Positions 8,684-16,260 of a DNA stretch of 37,679 bases are shown here, one piece after another. Under the pieces are notes generated by a model that saw only the letters and a program-made list of their open reading frames with translations, made no database searches and was not told the origin of the DNA. Numbering within the stretch: the stretch's first letter is position 1; each line of letters starts with the position of its first letter. This stretch comes from an uncultured Mucilaginibacter sp. (lineage in GTDB: Bacteria > Bacteroidota > Bacteroidia > Sphingobacteriales > Sphingobacteriaceae), in NCBI RefSeq assembly GCF_946481715.1, contig NZ_CAMLOV010000039.1, positions 1-37,679 on the forward strand. The letters run 5' to 3'. The position numbers and the translations under genes were made by a program.

Positions 8684-9793
8684 ATGCAGCATAACCGTAA
8701 GATAATATTACTGGTTTTAGGGTTGTTTACTACATCTTTGGCTTTTGGGCAATCAGAAGCATTAAAGGCAGTGGTAAACAACCTTGCTTTTTATAAGCAA
8801 AAAAATGATATAGCATTTCTTGCAAGGGCAAAAAAATCGGCTGATAGTTTAATTGTAACCCGGTCGGATTCCAGCGACCTAACCAAGAACATGTACCGTT
8901 TGATAGTATATTCGAGCATATTAAATACAGATACGTTAAACAAAACCGGGCAAGCTGAAACTTTTACCGATCAAACTTCAGAACTCTATGATAAGCTTTC
9001 GGCAAAGCAAAAAGCTTATAAATTTCAGCCGGAACTTGATTATGCAAAGCGGTGCTTAACCAACGCTTACATTCGCAAAGGCTTTATTGCTGCCAACAAT
9101 AACGATTTTGCTAAAGCATCCGCGGCATTTCAGAAAGCAAAACAATATGCGCCTGGCTTTAAACCTGTGAATACTTATATGGCATACGCCAATAACAAAC
9201 AGGGTAATTTGCAGGAAGCAGCAAAAAATTACAGCAATCTTATTCTTACCGATAGCACTAAGGTCGAATATTTTCAAACAGCTTCTGCTATCTATAAATC
9301 AATGGGCGACACCGCAAAAGCACTGCAGGTTTTAAAACGCGCTCGCAAAATATTACCGGCCGATAAGCAATTACTACAAGACGAGGCCAACATCTACAAT
9401 AACAAAAAGGATTATAAATCGTTAGAGCCACTGATAGGCGCTTTAATAGATAACAATGCCAATAACGCTGATATAACCTTTGTAGCGGCAAATTGCTATG
9501 ATAATTTAAATCAATACGATAAAGCAGAATCTTTATATCTTAGAGCCATAGAATTGAACGGCACAGCTTACGAACCTGTTTTTAACCTCGGTTTGCTTTA
9601 TTTAAAAAAGAGCGCCCTGAAGGATAATAATGATAAGAATATTACAAGCGCCATACTATGGCTTGAGAAAGCTAACGAAATGCAGCCACGAGATAAAAAC
9701 TGTTTGGCGCTTTTGCAGCTGGCCTATAAAAAAACAGGCAATCAAAACCAATTGGATAGGGTTAACAATAAATTGCAGCAAGTAACCAACTAA
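8684..9793 (+). CDS. Secreted tetratricopeptide-repeat protein
   Basis: A 369-residue protein with a signal peptide (residues 6-22, likely cut before Gln at 'AFGQ'). The rest is helical with TPR-like units: 'ANNNDFAKASAAFQKAKQYA' near 138-157, 'KSMGDTAKALQVLKRARKIL' near 206-225, 'YEPVFNLGLLYLKKSALKDN' near 296-315, and a last unit 'CLALLQLAYKKTGNQNQLDR'. TPR proteins act as scaffolds, so the partner is unknown. It lies 5 nt behind gyrA and 61 nt ahead of a second secreted TPR protein of similar layout, suggesting a related pair, perhaps co-transcribed with gyrA. Confidence 0.85.
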   Translation: MQHNRKIILLVLGLFTTSLAFGQSEALKAVVNNLAFYKQKNDIAFLARAKKSADSLIVTRSDSSDLTKNMYRLIVYSSILNTDTLNKTGQAETFTDQTSELYDKLSAKQKAYKFQPELDYAKRCLTNAYIRKGFIAANNNDFAKASAAFQKAKQYAPGFKPVNTYMAYANNKQGNLQEAAKNYSNLILTDSTKVEYFQTASAIYKSMGDTAKALQVLKRARKILPADKQLLQDEANIYNNKKDYKSLEPLIGALIDNNANNADITFVAANCYDNLNQYDKAESLYLRAIELNGTAYEPVFNLGLLYLKKSALKDNNDKNITSAILWLEKANEMQPRDKNCLALLQLAYKKTGNQNQLDRVNNKLQQVTN

Positions 9794-9854
9794 ACATGAA
9801 TAGCCGCCTCCAGGGCCGCCGATTCATTACACTTAAATACAAAAACTATTTAAA

Positions 9855-11114
9855 ATGAAAATTAAATTTTTATTGGCTGGCCTGTTGGGCCTTATTTCTG
9901 TAGCCGCTTTTGCCCAGAAAGGGGAGTTGAATAACGCCCAAAGCGAATACGACAAATTCCAGGTTTTTAAACAAGGCCAGCTTGCGGTAGCAATTGTAAG
10001 CCTTACTAACGCAAAAACATCTATAGATAAGGCTGCGGCTAACGCGAAAACCGCTGCCTTACCTCAAACTTACGCATTGAAGGGCGCTATTTATGCCAGC
10101 TTAGTTGATAAGGATTCTACAGCCATAAAAAACAATCCCGGCATATTTGCATCCGCCGAAGAATCGTTAAAAAAGGCTAAAGAGTTGGATACAAAAGGCG
10201 AATTTAAAAAAACCATTGATGATGGCTTTATATCGTTGGCTAATTACCAACAGCAAGTTGGCGTTAAAGCTTACCAAAGCGAAAAGTATGCTGACGCATA
10301 TAAGGCGTTTGACTATTGGCGCAATGTTCAACCGGAAGACACCACAGCTATATATTATACCGGGCTTGCAGCTTTCAATGCCAAAAATTACCCGGCAGCA
10401 ATTACCAATTATAATAAATTGGTTACCACCAAATTTTCTGGCGGCGAACGTATTTATGATGAATTATCGGGCATGTACCTGGTGAGTAAAGATACCACAA
10501 ATGCCCTTAAAACTATATCAGACGCGCTTGTAAAATACCCGAGCAGTACAACCTTACGCAGGAAAGAAATTGAGATAGCTTTACAAAGTGGCAAAGCGCA
10601 ACAAATATTAGACAAGATAATTGCCGCAATAGCTAACGACCCGAAAAATAAAGCACTTTATTACTATGCCGGCCTCGTTTACTCACAATCGGGCGATGCA
10701 GTTGCCGATAAAATTAAAACAACTAAGGTTGCTGCGGAGAAAACAACTCTTAAAGCAAAGCAAAACGAGAGCTACGGTAAAGCTGTTGAAATGTATAAAA
10801 AAGCACTGGAGATTGACCCTAATTACTTTGAAGTTAACATGCAAATGGGCTACGTGATGCTTGCGCCCGCAATTGATTCGTTTAATACAGCCAACAATTT
10901 GCCGGGTACAGCTGCAGCTCAGAAACAGTACGATGCACTGATGGCAAAAGCAAGCACCCAATTTGACGCCGCAAAACCATACCTGCAAAAAGCTGTAGAT
11001 CTGAAACCAAATTCAAAAGACGCGCTTGCCAACCTGATAACATATTATCGTGGCAAAAAAGATCAGGCTAACGTTGATAAGTACACCAAACTGATGGACG
11101 CTGCAAAAGAGTAG
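9855..11114 (+). CDS. Secreted tetratricopeptide-repeat protein
   Basis: A 419-residue protein with a clear signal peptide (MKIKFLLAGLLGLISVAAFA, then Gln). TPR-like helices follow along the length: 'AYQSEKYADAYKAFDYWRNV', 'TGLAAFNAKNYPAAITNYNK', 'YYYAGLVYSQSGDAVADK', then 'YGKAVEMYKKALEIDPNYFE', which is a textbook TPR. The tail 'AKPYLQKAVDLKPNSKDALA' is another. It has the same architecture as the upstream gene but weak sequence similarity by eye, so an old duplication is possible. The partner is unknown. A terminator at 11136-11165 ends the unit that begins at gyrA. Confidence 0.85.
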   Translation: MKIKFLLAGLLGLISVAAFAQKGELNNAQSEYDKFQVFKQGQLAVAIVSLTNAKTSIDKAAANAKTAALPQTYALKGAIYASLVDKDSTAIKNNPGIFASAEESLKKAKELDTKGEFKKTIDDGFISLANYQQQVGVKAYQSEKYADAYKAFDYWRNVQPEDTTAIYYTGLAAFNAKNYPAAITNYNKLVTTKFSGGERIYDELSGMYLVSKDTTNALKTISDALVKYPSSTTLRRKEIEIALQSGKAQQILDKIIAAIANDPKNKALYYYAGLVYSQSGDAVADKIKTTKVAAEKTTLKAKQNESYGKAVEMYKKALEIDPNYFEVNMQMGYVMLAPAIDSFNTANNLPGTAAAQKQYDALMAKASTQFDAAKPYLQKAVDLKPNSKDALANLITYYRGKKDQANVDKYTKLMDAAKE

Positions 11115-11135
11115 TATTATTAGTACATCATATTG

Positions 11136-11165
11136 AAAGCCATCCCGAATAGGGTGGCTTTTTTC
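11136..11165 (+). terminator. Rho-independent terminator
   Basis: aaagcca-t-ccc pairs with ggg-tggctt around the loop gaata with one bulged T, followed by TTTTTT. It closes the gyrA/TPR unit. Confidence 0.8.
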
Positions 11166-11336
11166 GTTTAATAGCCTCGTTGTTCTTTATTTAGCTTAAC
11201 ATAATGTTAATTATGAGATAGTGATTACTATTCTGTCAGGCAAGCGTTGCTCTGTCAATCCAGTAACATAAATTGCTTAATACGATGCGCTTACAAACAG
11301 AATTTTCTAAAATTGTTTATAATTAAAACACATAAC

Positions 11337-12131
11337 ATGGATCTTAAAATAAAAAATAAAATAGCCCTGGTTACAGGTTCAACTGCGGGTATTGGCTACG
11401 CTATAGCAAAACTTTTAGCTGCTGAGGGTGCGCATGTAATTGTAAACGGACGCGGCGACGATCGTGTAAAGGCTACTGTAGAAAAAATAGTATTGGAAAC
11501 TGGCAATCCAAATATTAAAGGCATTGCGGCTGACTTTGCAGATGTTGCCCAGATAAATAACCTAATAAAAGAATTGCCCGAGGTTGATATTCTTGTGAAC
11601 AACGTGGGTATATTCGATCCTAAAGAATTTAAAAATATCCAGGATGAAGAATGGTTTAAATTTTTTGAGGTGAACGTGATGAGTGGTGTACGTTTATCAA
11701 GGGCGTACTTTGATAAAATGCTGGTTAAAAACTGGGGCCGGATCATCTTTATTTCCAGTGAGTCGGGTGTGCAGATCCCCGCAGAAATGATCCAATACGG
11801 TGTAACGAAAACAGCACAGCTCTCGGTAGCGCGTGGCCTCGCGGAACTTACTGCAAACACCGGGGTAACGGTAAACACCGTACTCCCCGGCCCAACTGCA
11901 TCTGAAGGTGCCGCCGAGTTTATTAAAGCGGTAGCCAAAGAACAAGGCTTTACAGATGCGGAGATGGAAAAAGAATTTTTTACCAATATGCGCGGCACAT
12001 CACTATTAAAACGCTTTATAACAACCGAAGAAATTGCAAATATGGTGGCTTATATCTCCAGTCCTCTGGCGGCGGCTACAAACGGCGCCACCCTGCGGGT
12101 TGACGGCGGTGTAATTAAGGCTGCTTTCTAA
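11337..12131 (+). CDS. Short-chain dehydrogenase/reductase (classical SDR)
   Basis: A 264-residue cytoplasmic NAD(P)-dependent oxidoreductase. The cofactor motif TGSTAGIG is at residues 13-20, NNVG at 88-91, and the catalytic set is Asn113, Ser141, Tyr154 and Lys158 (YGVTK). The C-terminal 'LRVDGGVIKAAF' is the usual SDR ending. I start it at ATG 11337 (MDLKIKNKIALVTG). An upstream in-frame ATG at 11247 would add 30 residues without SDR character. The substrate is unknown. A perfect bidirectional terminator follows. Confidence 0.9.
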   Translation: MDLKIKNKIALVTGSTAGIGYAIAKLLAAEGAHVIVNGRGDDRVKATVEKIVLETGNPNIKGIAADFADVAQINNLIKELPEVDILVNNVGIFDPKEFKNIQDEEWFKFFEVNVMSGVRLSRAYFDKMLVKNWGRIIFISSESGVQIPAEMIQYGVTKTAQLSVARGLAELTANTGVTVNTVLPGPTASEGAAEFIKAVAKEQGFTDAEMEKEFFTNMRGTSLLKRFITTEEIANMVAYISSPLAAATNGATLRVDGGVIKAAF

Positions 12132-12167
12132 GCTTAGAATCGACGTTAAAGCTATTATAAGTAAAAC

Positions 12168-12204
12168 AAAAAGGGAGTAGAAATTACTTTTCTACTCCCT
12201 TTTT
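12168..12204. terminator. Bidirectional rho-independent terminator
   Basis: A 16-bp perfect stem, aaaaagggagtagaaa (12168-12183) with tttctactcccttttt (12189-12204), loop ttact. A tracts on one side and T tracts on the other serve both the SDR on the plus strand and the lipoprotein gene on the minus strand, whose stop is at 12224. Confidence 0.93.
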
Positions 12205-12223
12205 ATCTTTGTATAACCGGCTA

Positions 12224-12430
12224 TTATTGAGGAACCTTTTTAGTGGTGTCTCTTTTCGCGGTATCGGTTTTGGCGGTATCGGTTGTAGTTGTTGGTGTGC
12301 TCATCACAGCTGTCGAATCTGTTTTGGTGCTGTCAGAACCATCGCTTGCTTTCTTTTCGGAACTGCAGCCCGCTGCAATCGATCCGATCATTGTCGCGAC
12401 TAAGGCGAAACTTAAAATTTGCTTTTTCAT
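12224..12430 (-). CDS. Small lipoprotein with a Thr/Asp/Lys-rich tail
   Basis: A 68-residue protein with a lipoprotein signal peptide: charged start MKKQ, hydrophobic core, and lipobox ending AAGC with the lipidated Cys at residue 22. The mature part of about 46 residues is low complexity, rich in Ser, Thr, Asp and Lys, with repeated TDTAK/TDSTA-type units and no folded-domain character. Small lipoproteins like this are common in Sphingobacteriaceae; the role is unknown. It is a single gene convergent with the SDR and shares its terminator. Confidence 0.8.
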   Translation of the reverse strand: MKKQILSFALVATMIGSIAAGCSSEKKASDGSDSTKTDSTAVMSTPTTTTDTAKTDTAKRDTTKKVPQ

Positions 12431-12605
12431 AATAGATATAAGTTTTGAGTTGACGTATTTTAACTTAGTACTGGTAATTAAACGCCCTGTTACAGAAGTT
12501 GTTTTAATTTTCTTCTCCTAAATGGGTAAACACAGTATCATAAACAGTAATAATCTTGTTGTAAAACCCTTTTATTGCCCGATATTTTCCTGATATTTAA
12601 CGGTG
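12431..12605. other. Divergent intergenic region
   Basis: This 175-bp AT-rich spacer separates the minus-strand lipoprotein from the plus-strand thioesterase-like gene and should hold both promoters. I see no exact TAnnTTTG element on either strand here. Confidence 0.4.
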
Positions 12606-13085
12606 ATGGTTGTATCAGAAAATTCGTTGAAATGGCTTATGCGTCTCTACCCTCCCCTCCTGCTACAGCGTATTTGGGTATTGGGGTTGGATAAAGGTTT
12701 CACCGGCGTTAGCGTAAAAGTTAGCAAAAGCCTGCTCAACAAAAACTACAACGGCTCTATCTTCGGGGGGACTATATTTGCTGCGGCCGACCCTTTTTAT
12801 CCGGTTCTATTCCATCAAATATTAAATCCGGATGGCAAAAGGCGCTTGGCTATTTGGTCTAAATCTGCTAAAATTGATTTTTTAAAACCTGCTTTAAGTA
12901 ATCTGTTTTTCGAAATAAAAATAAGCGACGCCAATATTGCTGAGGCAAAAGAAACGTTATTAATAACCGGGAAATATGAGAAGGTATTTCCAATTGAAAT
13001 TTACAACACAGCGGGCGAAGTATGTGCCTCGCTTATGGCCGAAGTATACATACGCGACCTCGACCTGCCCAAAACGTTAATATAG
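12606..13085 (+). CDS. Hotdog-fold thioesterase-like protein (DUF4442/PaaI type)
   Basis: A 159-residue cytoplasmic protein. The segment NYNGSIFGGTIFAAADPFYP (near residues 47-66) matches the 'N..G..fGG.if..aD' helix entry of DUF4442/YiiD-like hotdog proteins, where the Asn and Gly residues shape the thioester site. 'IWSKSAKIDFLKPA' and a late beta strand 'VCASLMAEVYIRD' also fit. Likely acyl-CoA or acyl-ACP thioesterase activity is inferred from the fold only. ATG 12606 is preferred to the adjoining GTG 12603. The next gene, a GNAT, starts 6 nt after the stop, suggesting an operon. Confidence 0.7.
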   Translation: MVVSENSLKWLMRLYPPLLLQRIWVLGLDKGFTGVSVKVSKSLLNKNYNGSIFGGTIFAAADPFYPVLFHQILNPDGKRRLAIWSKSAKIDFLKPALSNLFFEIKISDANIAEAKETLLITGKYEKVFPIEIYNTAGEVCASLMAEVYIRDLDLPKTLI

Positions 13086-13091
13086 AATGTC

Positions 13092-13544
13092 ATGCCCGTT
13101 TTTATGAACGAAGCCGCCTTCCTGGAAAAAGGCTATGAAATATCTTTAGACAAAACAAAGCTTGATTTTGACGTAATATATGGCTATCTTACTACAACCT
13201 ATTGGGCGAAGGGTATGGCTGTGGAAAAGTTAAAGATAGCTTTGGAAAACTCTGTGTGCTTTGGATTGTACCATAACAATGCACAGGTTGGGCTGGCGCG
13301 CATAATTACTGATAAAGCTACGTTCGCCTACCTATGTGATGTTTTTGTGCTCGATGCGCACCGGGGAATCGGCTTGTCTAAATGGATGATGCAAACCATA
13401 TTGGCGCATCCCGATTTACTGGGATTACGCAGGTGGAGTTTGGCAACGGCTGATGCGCACGGCCTTTACCGCCAGTTTGGCTTCGTTCCCATCAATAAAC
13501 CCGAAAACTGGATGCAAATACATACGCCTTACAAAGCGGATTAA
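13092..13544 (+). CDS. GNAT family N-acetyltransferase
   Basis: A 150-residue single GNAT domain, the usual size. The acetyl-CoA-binding motif A is visible as 'YLCDVFVLDAHRGIGLSKWM' (residues 79-98), where R-G-I-G corresponds to the Q/R-x-x-G-x-G/A pyrophosphate loop. 'ATADAHGLYRQFGFVPI' follows as motif B. The acceptor is unknown. A second Met at residue 5 is an alternative start. The AlbA_2-domain gene follows after 10 nt. Confidence 0.88.
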   Translation: MPVFMNEAAFLEKGYEISLDKTKLDFDVIYGYLTTTYWAKGMAVEKLKIALENSVCFGLYHNNAQVGLARIITDKATFAYLCDVFVLDAHRGIGLSKWMMQTILAHPDLLGLRRWSLATADAHGLYRQFGFVPINKPENWMQIHTPYKAD

Positions 13545-13554
13545 AATACCGAAC

Positions 13555-14178
13555 ATGAATTTAAAACGACAGATCTTTGAGGGTGAAGGCGTATCTCTCG
13601 ATTTTAAGAAAACAATTACCAGTTGCGAAAAGATAGCAAAAACTATGGTATCCTTTGCCAATAATGTTGGCGGCAGGCTCCTCATAGGCGTATTGGATGA
13701 TGGTACGATAAAAGGCGTAAAAGCCGAAGATGAAGAGCGCTATATGATCACGAAAGCAGCTCATTTTTACTGCCGACCAGCCCTGGAACCCATTTTTGAA
13801 GAAATTTATTGGGACGATAAACTGGTAGTGGTTGTTGATATCCCCCAGAGCGCAGAAAAACCCCATTACTCGCTTGCCGAGGATGGTAAATGGTGGGTGT
13901 ACATCCGTGTAAAAGATAAAAGTGTATTGGCCAGTAAAATTGTGGTGGATGTGTTAAAGCATTCATCAAGTGATCAGGGTGTACTAATAGAATATTCATC
14001 CAAAGAAAAAGCCCTGCTGGAGCACCTTGATAAATCCGAGCGCATCAATATTAAACAATTTTGCGAGTTGCTTAATATTGGCCGCCGCCGCGCCCAGCGC
14101 ATCCTGGTAAACCTGGTGCTAACCGGTGTTATCCGTGTGCACACTACTGAAAAGGAAGAGTTTTATACCGCGAGCTGA
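13555..14178 (+). CDS. AlbA_2 (Schlafen-type) domain protein with C-terminal winged-helix-like region
   Basis: A 207-residue protein. The N-terminal half has the AlbA_2 pattern: 'EGEGVSLDFKKTITSCEKIA' (residues 6-25), then 'KTMVSFANNVGGRLLIGVLD', where the usual signature is 'E...EFK..l......i.k.i.AfANt.GG.l.iGv.DdG'. The C-terminal 60 or so residues ('LLEHLDKSERINIKQFCELL', 'GRRRAQRILVNLVLTG') look like a helix-turn-helix. Bacterial members are usually listed as putative transcriptional regulators or ATP-binding proteins; the function is not established. I choose ATG 13555 (MNLKRQIFEGEG) because the longer frame from 13453 would overlap the GNAT gene with non-family residues. It may form an operon with the thioesterase and GNAT genes. 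Confidence 0.8.
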   Translation: MNLKRQIFEGEGVSLDFKKTITSCEKIAKTMVSFANNVGGRLLIGVLDDGTIKGVKAEDEERYMITKAAHFYCRPALEPIFEEIYWDDKLVVVVDIPQSAEKPHYSLAEDGKWWVYIRVKDKSVLASKIVVDVLKHSSSDQGVLIEYSSKEKALLEHLDKSERINIKQFCELLNIGRRRAQRILVNLVLTGVIRVHTTEKEEFYTAS

Positions 14179-14198
14179 GCGGAAATTTTAAATAACAG

Positions 14199-14981
14199 TT
14201 ATTTTATCAGCTTGCTCACGTGGCTTTCATCAGTTAGGGCAAACTCGGCGGCAATTTGCTTTAAGCTGTAATTACCACTTTCTATTCGTTTCAACATCAG
14301 GCTTTTGCGGTAATTGCGGATGTACTCCCGTAAGGTAATACCGGCGTTCCGTTTAAAATAAGGGCCAATATAATCTGCCGATGTTTTAAAATGACCCGCC
14401 ATAACAGCCGCTTTTAATTTATCCGGGGTGTAAATGTGTTCATGGATGTAGCAGAATATGGCCTGCATATTCCGGCCATGTAGCAGGTTAGGTTCAATCT
14501 CGGGCAGGTTTCTCTTTAGCAGTGCAGCTAATGCCAATACTTGCAGCCATATCAACCGTTCATTTTTCCCGGTGCCGTCTTTAAGCGAAACAATTACCTC
14601 AAATAGCAGGTCGACGGTATGTTGGTCGGCAGCATTTAGCCTAAAATTAGTTAAGCGTGCTTCCTTATTTTTAGTCAGGTACTCCAATTGCTGAACCCAG
14701 TAGCGGTCCGCACTATCCTCCTGGTGCAAATAGCCATCGGTAAACTTCAGGTAAATGAAACGCGTAGCTCGTTCAATCTCAAAATAATGCTCCTCTTCAG
14801 GACCTAAAAAGAACACCGCACCTGCTTCATAGGGCACAGTTTCCTTATTGATATGATGGCTACCCGATCCCTTTTTTATATAAATAAGCTCATAATGGTT
14901 ATGGTTATGAACCGGGTGCTGCCATTGGCTGGCCTCAAAATCCGAAATCATTACGGGATTGAACTGACGGTAACGCTTCAT
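14199..14981 (-). CDS. AraC family transcriptional regulator
   Basis: A 260-residue regulator. The N-terminal cupin-like sensor contains 'HPVHNHNHYELIYIKKGSG' (near residues 23-41), the usual AraC-binding domain. The C-terminal part carries two helix-turn-helix units: 'LKAAVMAGHFKTSADYIGPY' and 'LKQIAAEFALTDESHVSKLI'. The sequence ends at 'KLIK', a little shorter than usual after HTH2. I choose the start at 14981 (MKRYRQFNP), 12 codons after an upstream in-frame ATG, because family members begin this way. It is divergent from the PRISE-type reductase gene 82 bp away, so it probably controls that gene and itself; its ligand is unknown. Confidence 0.88.
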   Translation of the reverse strand: MKRYRQFNPVMISDFEASQWQHPVHNHNHYELIYIKKGSGSHHINKETVPYEAGAVFFLGPEEEHYFEIERATRFIYLKFTDGYLHQEDSADRYWVQQLEYLTKNKEARLTNFRLNAADQHTVDLLFEVIVSLKDGTGKNERLIWLQVLALAALLKRNLPEIEPNLLHGRNMQAIFCYIHEHIYTPDKLKAAVMAGHFKTSADYIGPYFKRNAGITLREYIRNYRKSLMLKRIESGNYSLKQIAAEFALTDESHVSKLIK

Positions 14982-15063
14982 AGCAGAAAGATACAAAAAA
15001 TTAGCGTTTTTGTACAATTACTTCAGCCGCCTTTACCCTCAACTTTGAATTATAAAATTAATT

Positions 15064-16125
15064 ATGAAAACCATACCTGTTAATACTGCGCTCGTAGTCG
15101 GCGCCAACGGCGTCATCGGCACTAACCTCATCAGTTATCTATCAACATTACCCAACTGGAATATTGTTGGTCTTTCCCGCCGCGGAGGGAAAAACACCAA
15201 GCAGATTAGCTATATAGCGGTTGACCTGCTCGACCCCGAGAGTTGCCGGGAACGACTGAATACCCTCAGTGGTATCACCCATATATTTTATGCCGCTTAC
15301 CAGGATCGCGCGGGTTGGGCTGAATTGGTACTACCCAACCTGGCTATGCTGGTGAACGTGGTAGAGGCCGTTGAACCCATAGCGCCGGGTTTACAACATA
15401 TCAGCCTAATGCAGGGCTACAAAGTGTATGGCGCGCATTTAGGGCCGTTTAAAACACCCGCCAGGGAAAGCGACGCCGGGCATATGCCGCCCGAGTTTAA
15501 TGTAGATCAGCAGGATTACCTGGAAAGAAAACAAAAGGGTAAAGCCTGGAACTGGTCGGCCATCCGGCCATCAGTAGTGGGCGGTACGGCATTGGGCAAC
15601 CCAATGAACCTTGCACTGGTGATTGCTGTTTACGCATCCATTTCTAAAGAATTGGGGCTCCCCTTGCGCTTTCCCGGCAAACCGGGCGCTTATGACAAGC
15701 TTATGGAAATGACTGATGCCGCATTATTGGCTAAAGCGACAGTGTGGGCCGCTACCACCCCTCAATGTGCTAATCAGGCGTTCAATATCACTAATGGAGA
15801 CCTATTCCGCTGGAACGAAATGTGGCCGAAAATAGCCGGGTATTTTAACTTGGAAACAGCCCCGCCCTTACAAATGCAATTACAAACTGTAATGGCAGAT
15901 AAAGCCCCGCTATGGAAAAATATACAAGAAAAATACGGACTGGCGAAGCATGACTACGAACAGGTGTCTTCCTGGGGATTCGGTGATTTTGTATTTTCAT
16001 GGGATTATGACTTCCTGGGCGATGGTTCAAAGGCAAGGCGCTTTGGGTTCCATGATTTTGTAGATACAGAAAAAATGTTTTTCGAGCTATTTGATGAGTT
16101 CAGGTTAAATAAAGTGATCCCTTGA
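15064..16125 (+). CDS. PRISE-type NAD(P)-dependent reductase (progesterone 5-beta-reductase/iridoid synthase-like)
   Basis: A 353-residue extended-SDR protein. The Rossmann motif is GANGVIG (residues 13-19) and 'VGLSRRGG' follows strand 2, implying NADPH use. 'HISLMQGYKVYGAHLGPF' (112-129) corresponds to the PRISE motif with the catalytic lysine (Lys120). 'WNWSAIRPSVVGG' (162-174) matches 'WSIHRPx.IxG'. These enzymes reduce activated C=C bonds of enones. The motif that normally reads NFYYxxED and supplies the catalytic Tyr is FNVDQQD here (145-151), so the tyrosine looks to be missing. It is divergent from an AraC regulator, its probable controller. Confidence 0.8.
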   Translation: MKTIPVNTALVVGANGVIGTNLISYLSTLPNWNIVGLSRRGGKNTKQISYIAVDLLDPESCRERLNTLSGITHIFYAAYQDRAGWAELVLPNLAMLVNVVEAVEPIAPGLQHISLMQGYKVYGAHLGPFKTPARESDAGHMPPEFNVDQQDYLERKQKGKAWNWSAIRPSVVGGTALGNPMNLALVIAVYASISKELGLPLRFPGKPGAYDKLMEMTDAALLAKATVWAATTPQCANQAFNITNGDLFRWNEMWPKIAGYFNLETAPPLQMQLQTVMADKAPLWKNIQEKYGLAKHDYEQVSSWGFGDFVFSWDYDFLGDGSKARRFGFHDFVDTEKMFFELFDEFRLNKVIP

Positions 16126-16239
16126 TTTTAAGCCCTAACCGCTACAGGTAAACTAATTAGTTTGTATAAGATAATACTTGCCCTGTGTCAATTTCGCGTT
16201 TAAGCTCTCAAATGCGGCTTTCCGTGTCAACAATATCAT

Positions 16240-16247
16240 TATTTTTG
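16240..16247 (+). promoter_or_regulatory. Possible -7 element TATTTTTG upstream of the MATE gene
   Basis: An exact TAnnTTTG match ending 13 nt before ATG 16261. The only -33 candidate is a weak TTTC 17 nt upstream. The leader would be only about 6-8 nt. Confidence 0.45.
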
Positions 16248-16260
16248 CCACCCTAAAATA

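Noticed and set aside
8270..8692. Long minus-strand ORF over the 3' end of gyrA
   Set aside because: It is antisense to the acidic low-complexity GyrA tail, which gives a Ser/Val/Ala-rich shadow frame without protein-like features.
11247..11336. 30-residue N-terminal extension of the SDR from an upstream ATG
   Set aside because: The extension lacks SDR character and the family start MDLKIKNKIALVTG fits at 11337.
13453..13554. 34-residue N-terminal extension of the AlbA_2 protein overlapping the GNAT gene
   Set aside because: The extra residues are an out-of-frame reading of GNAT sequence; the domain starts properly at 13555.
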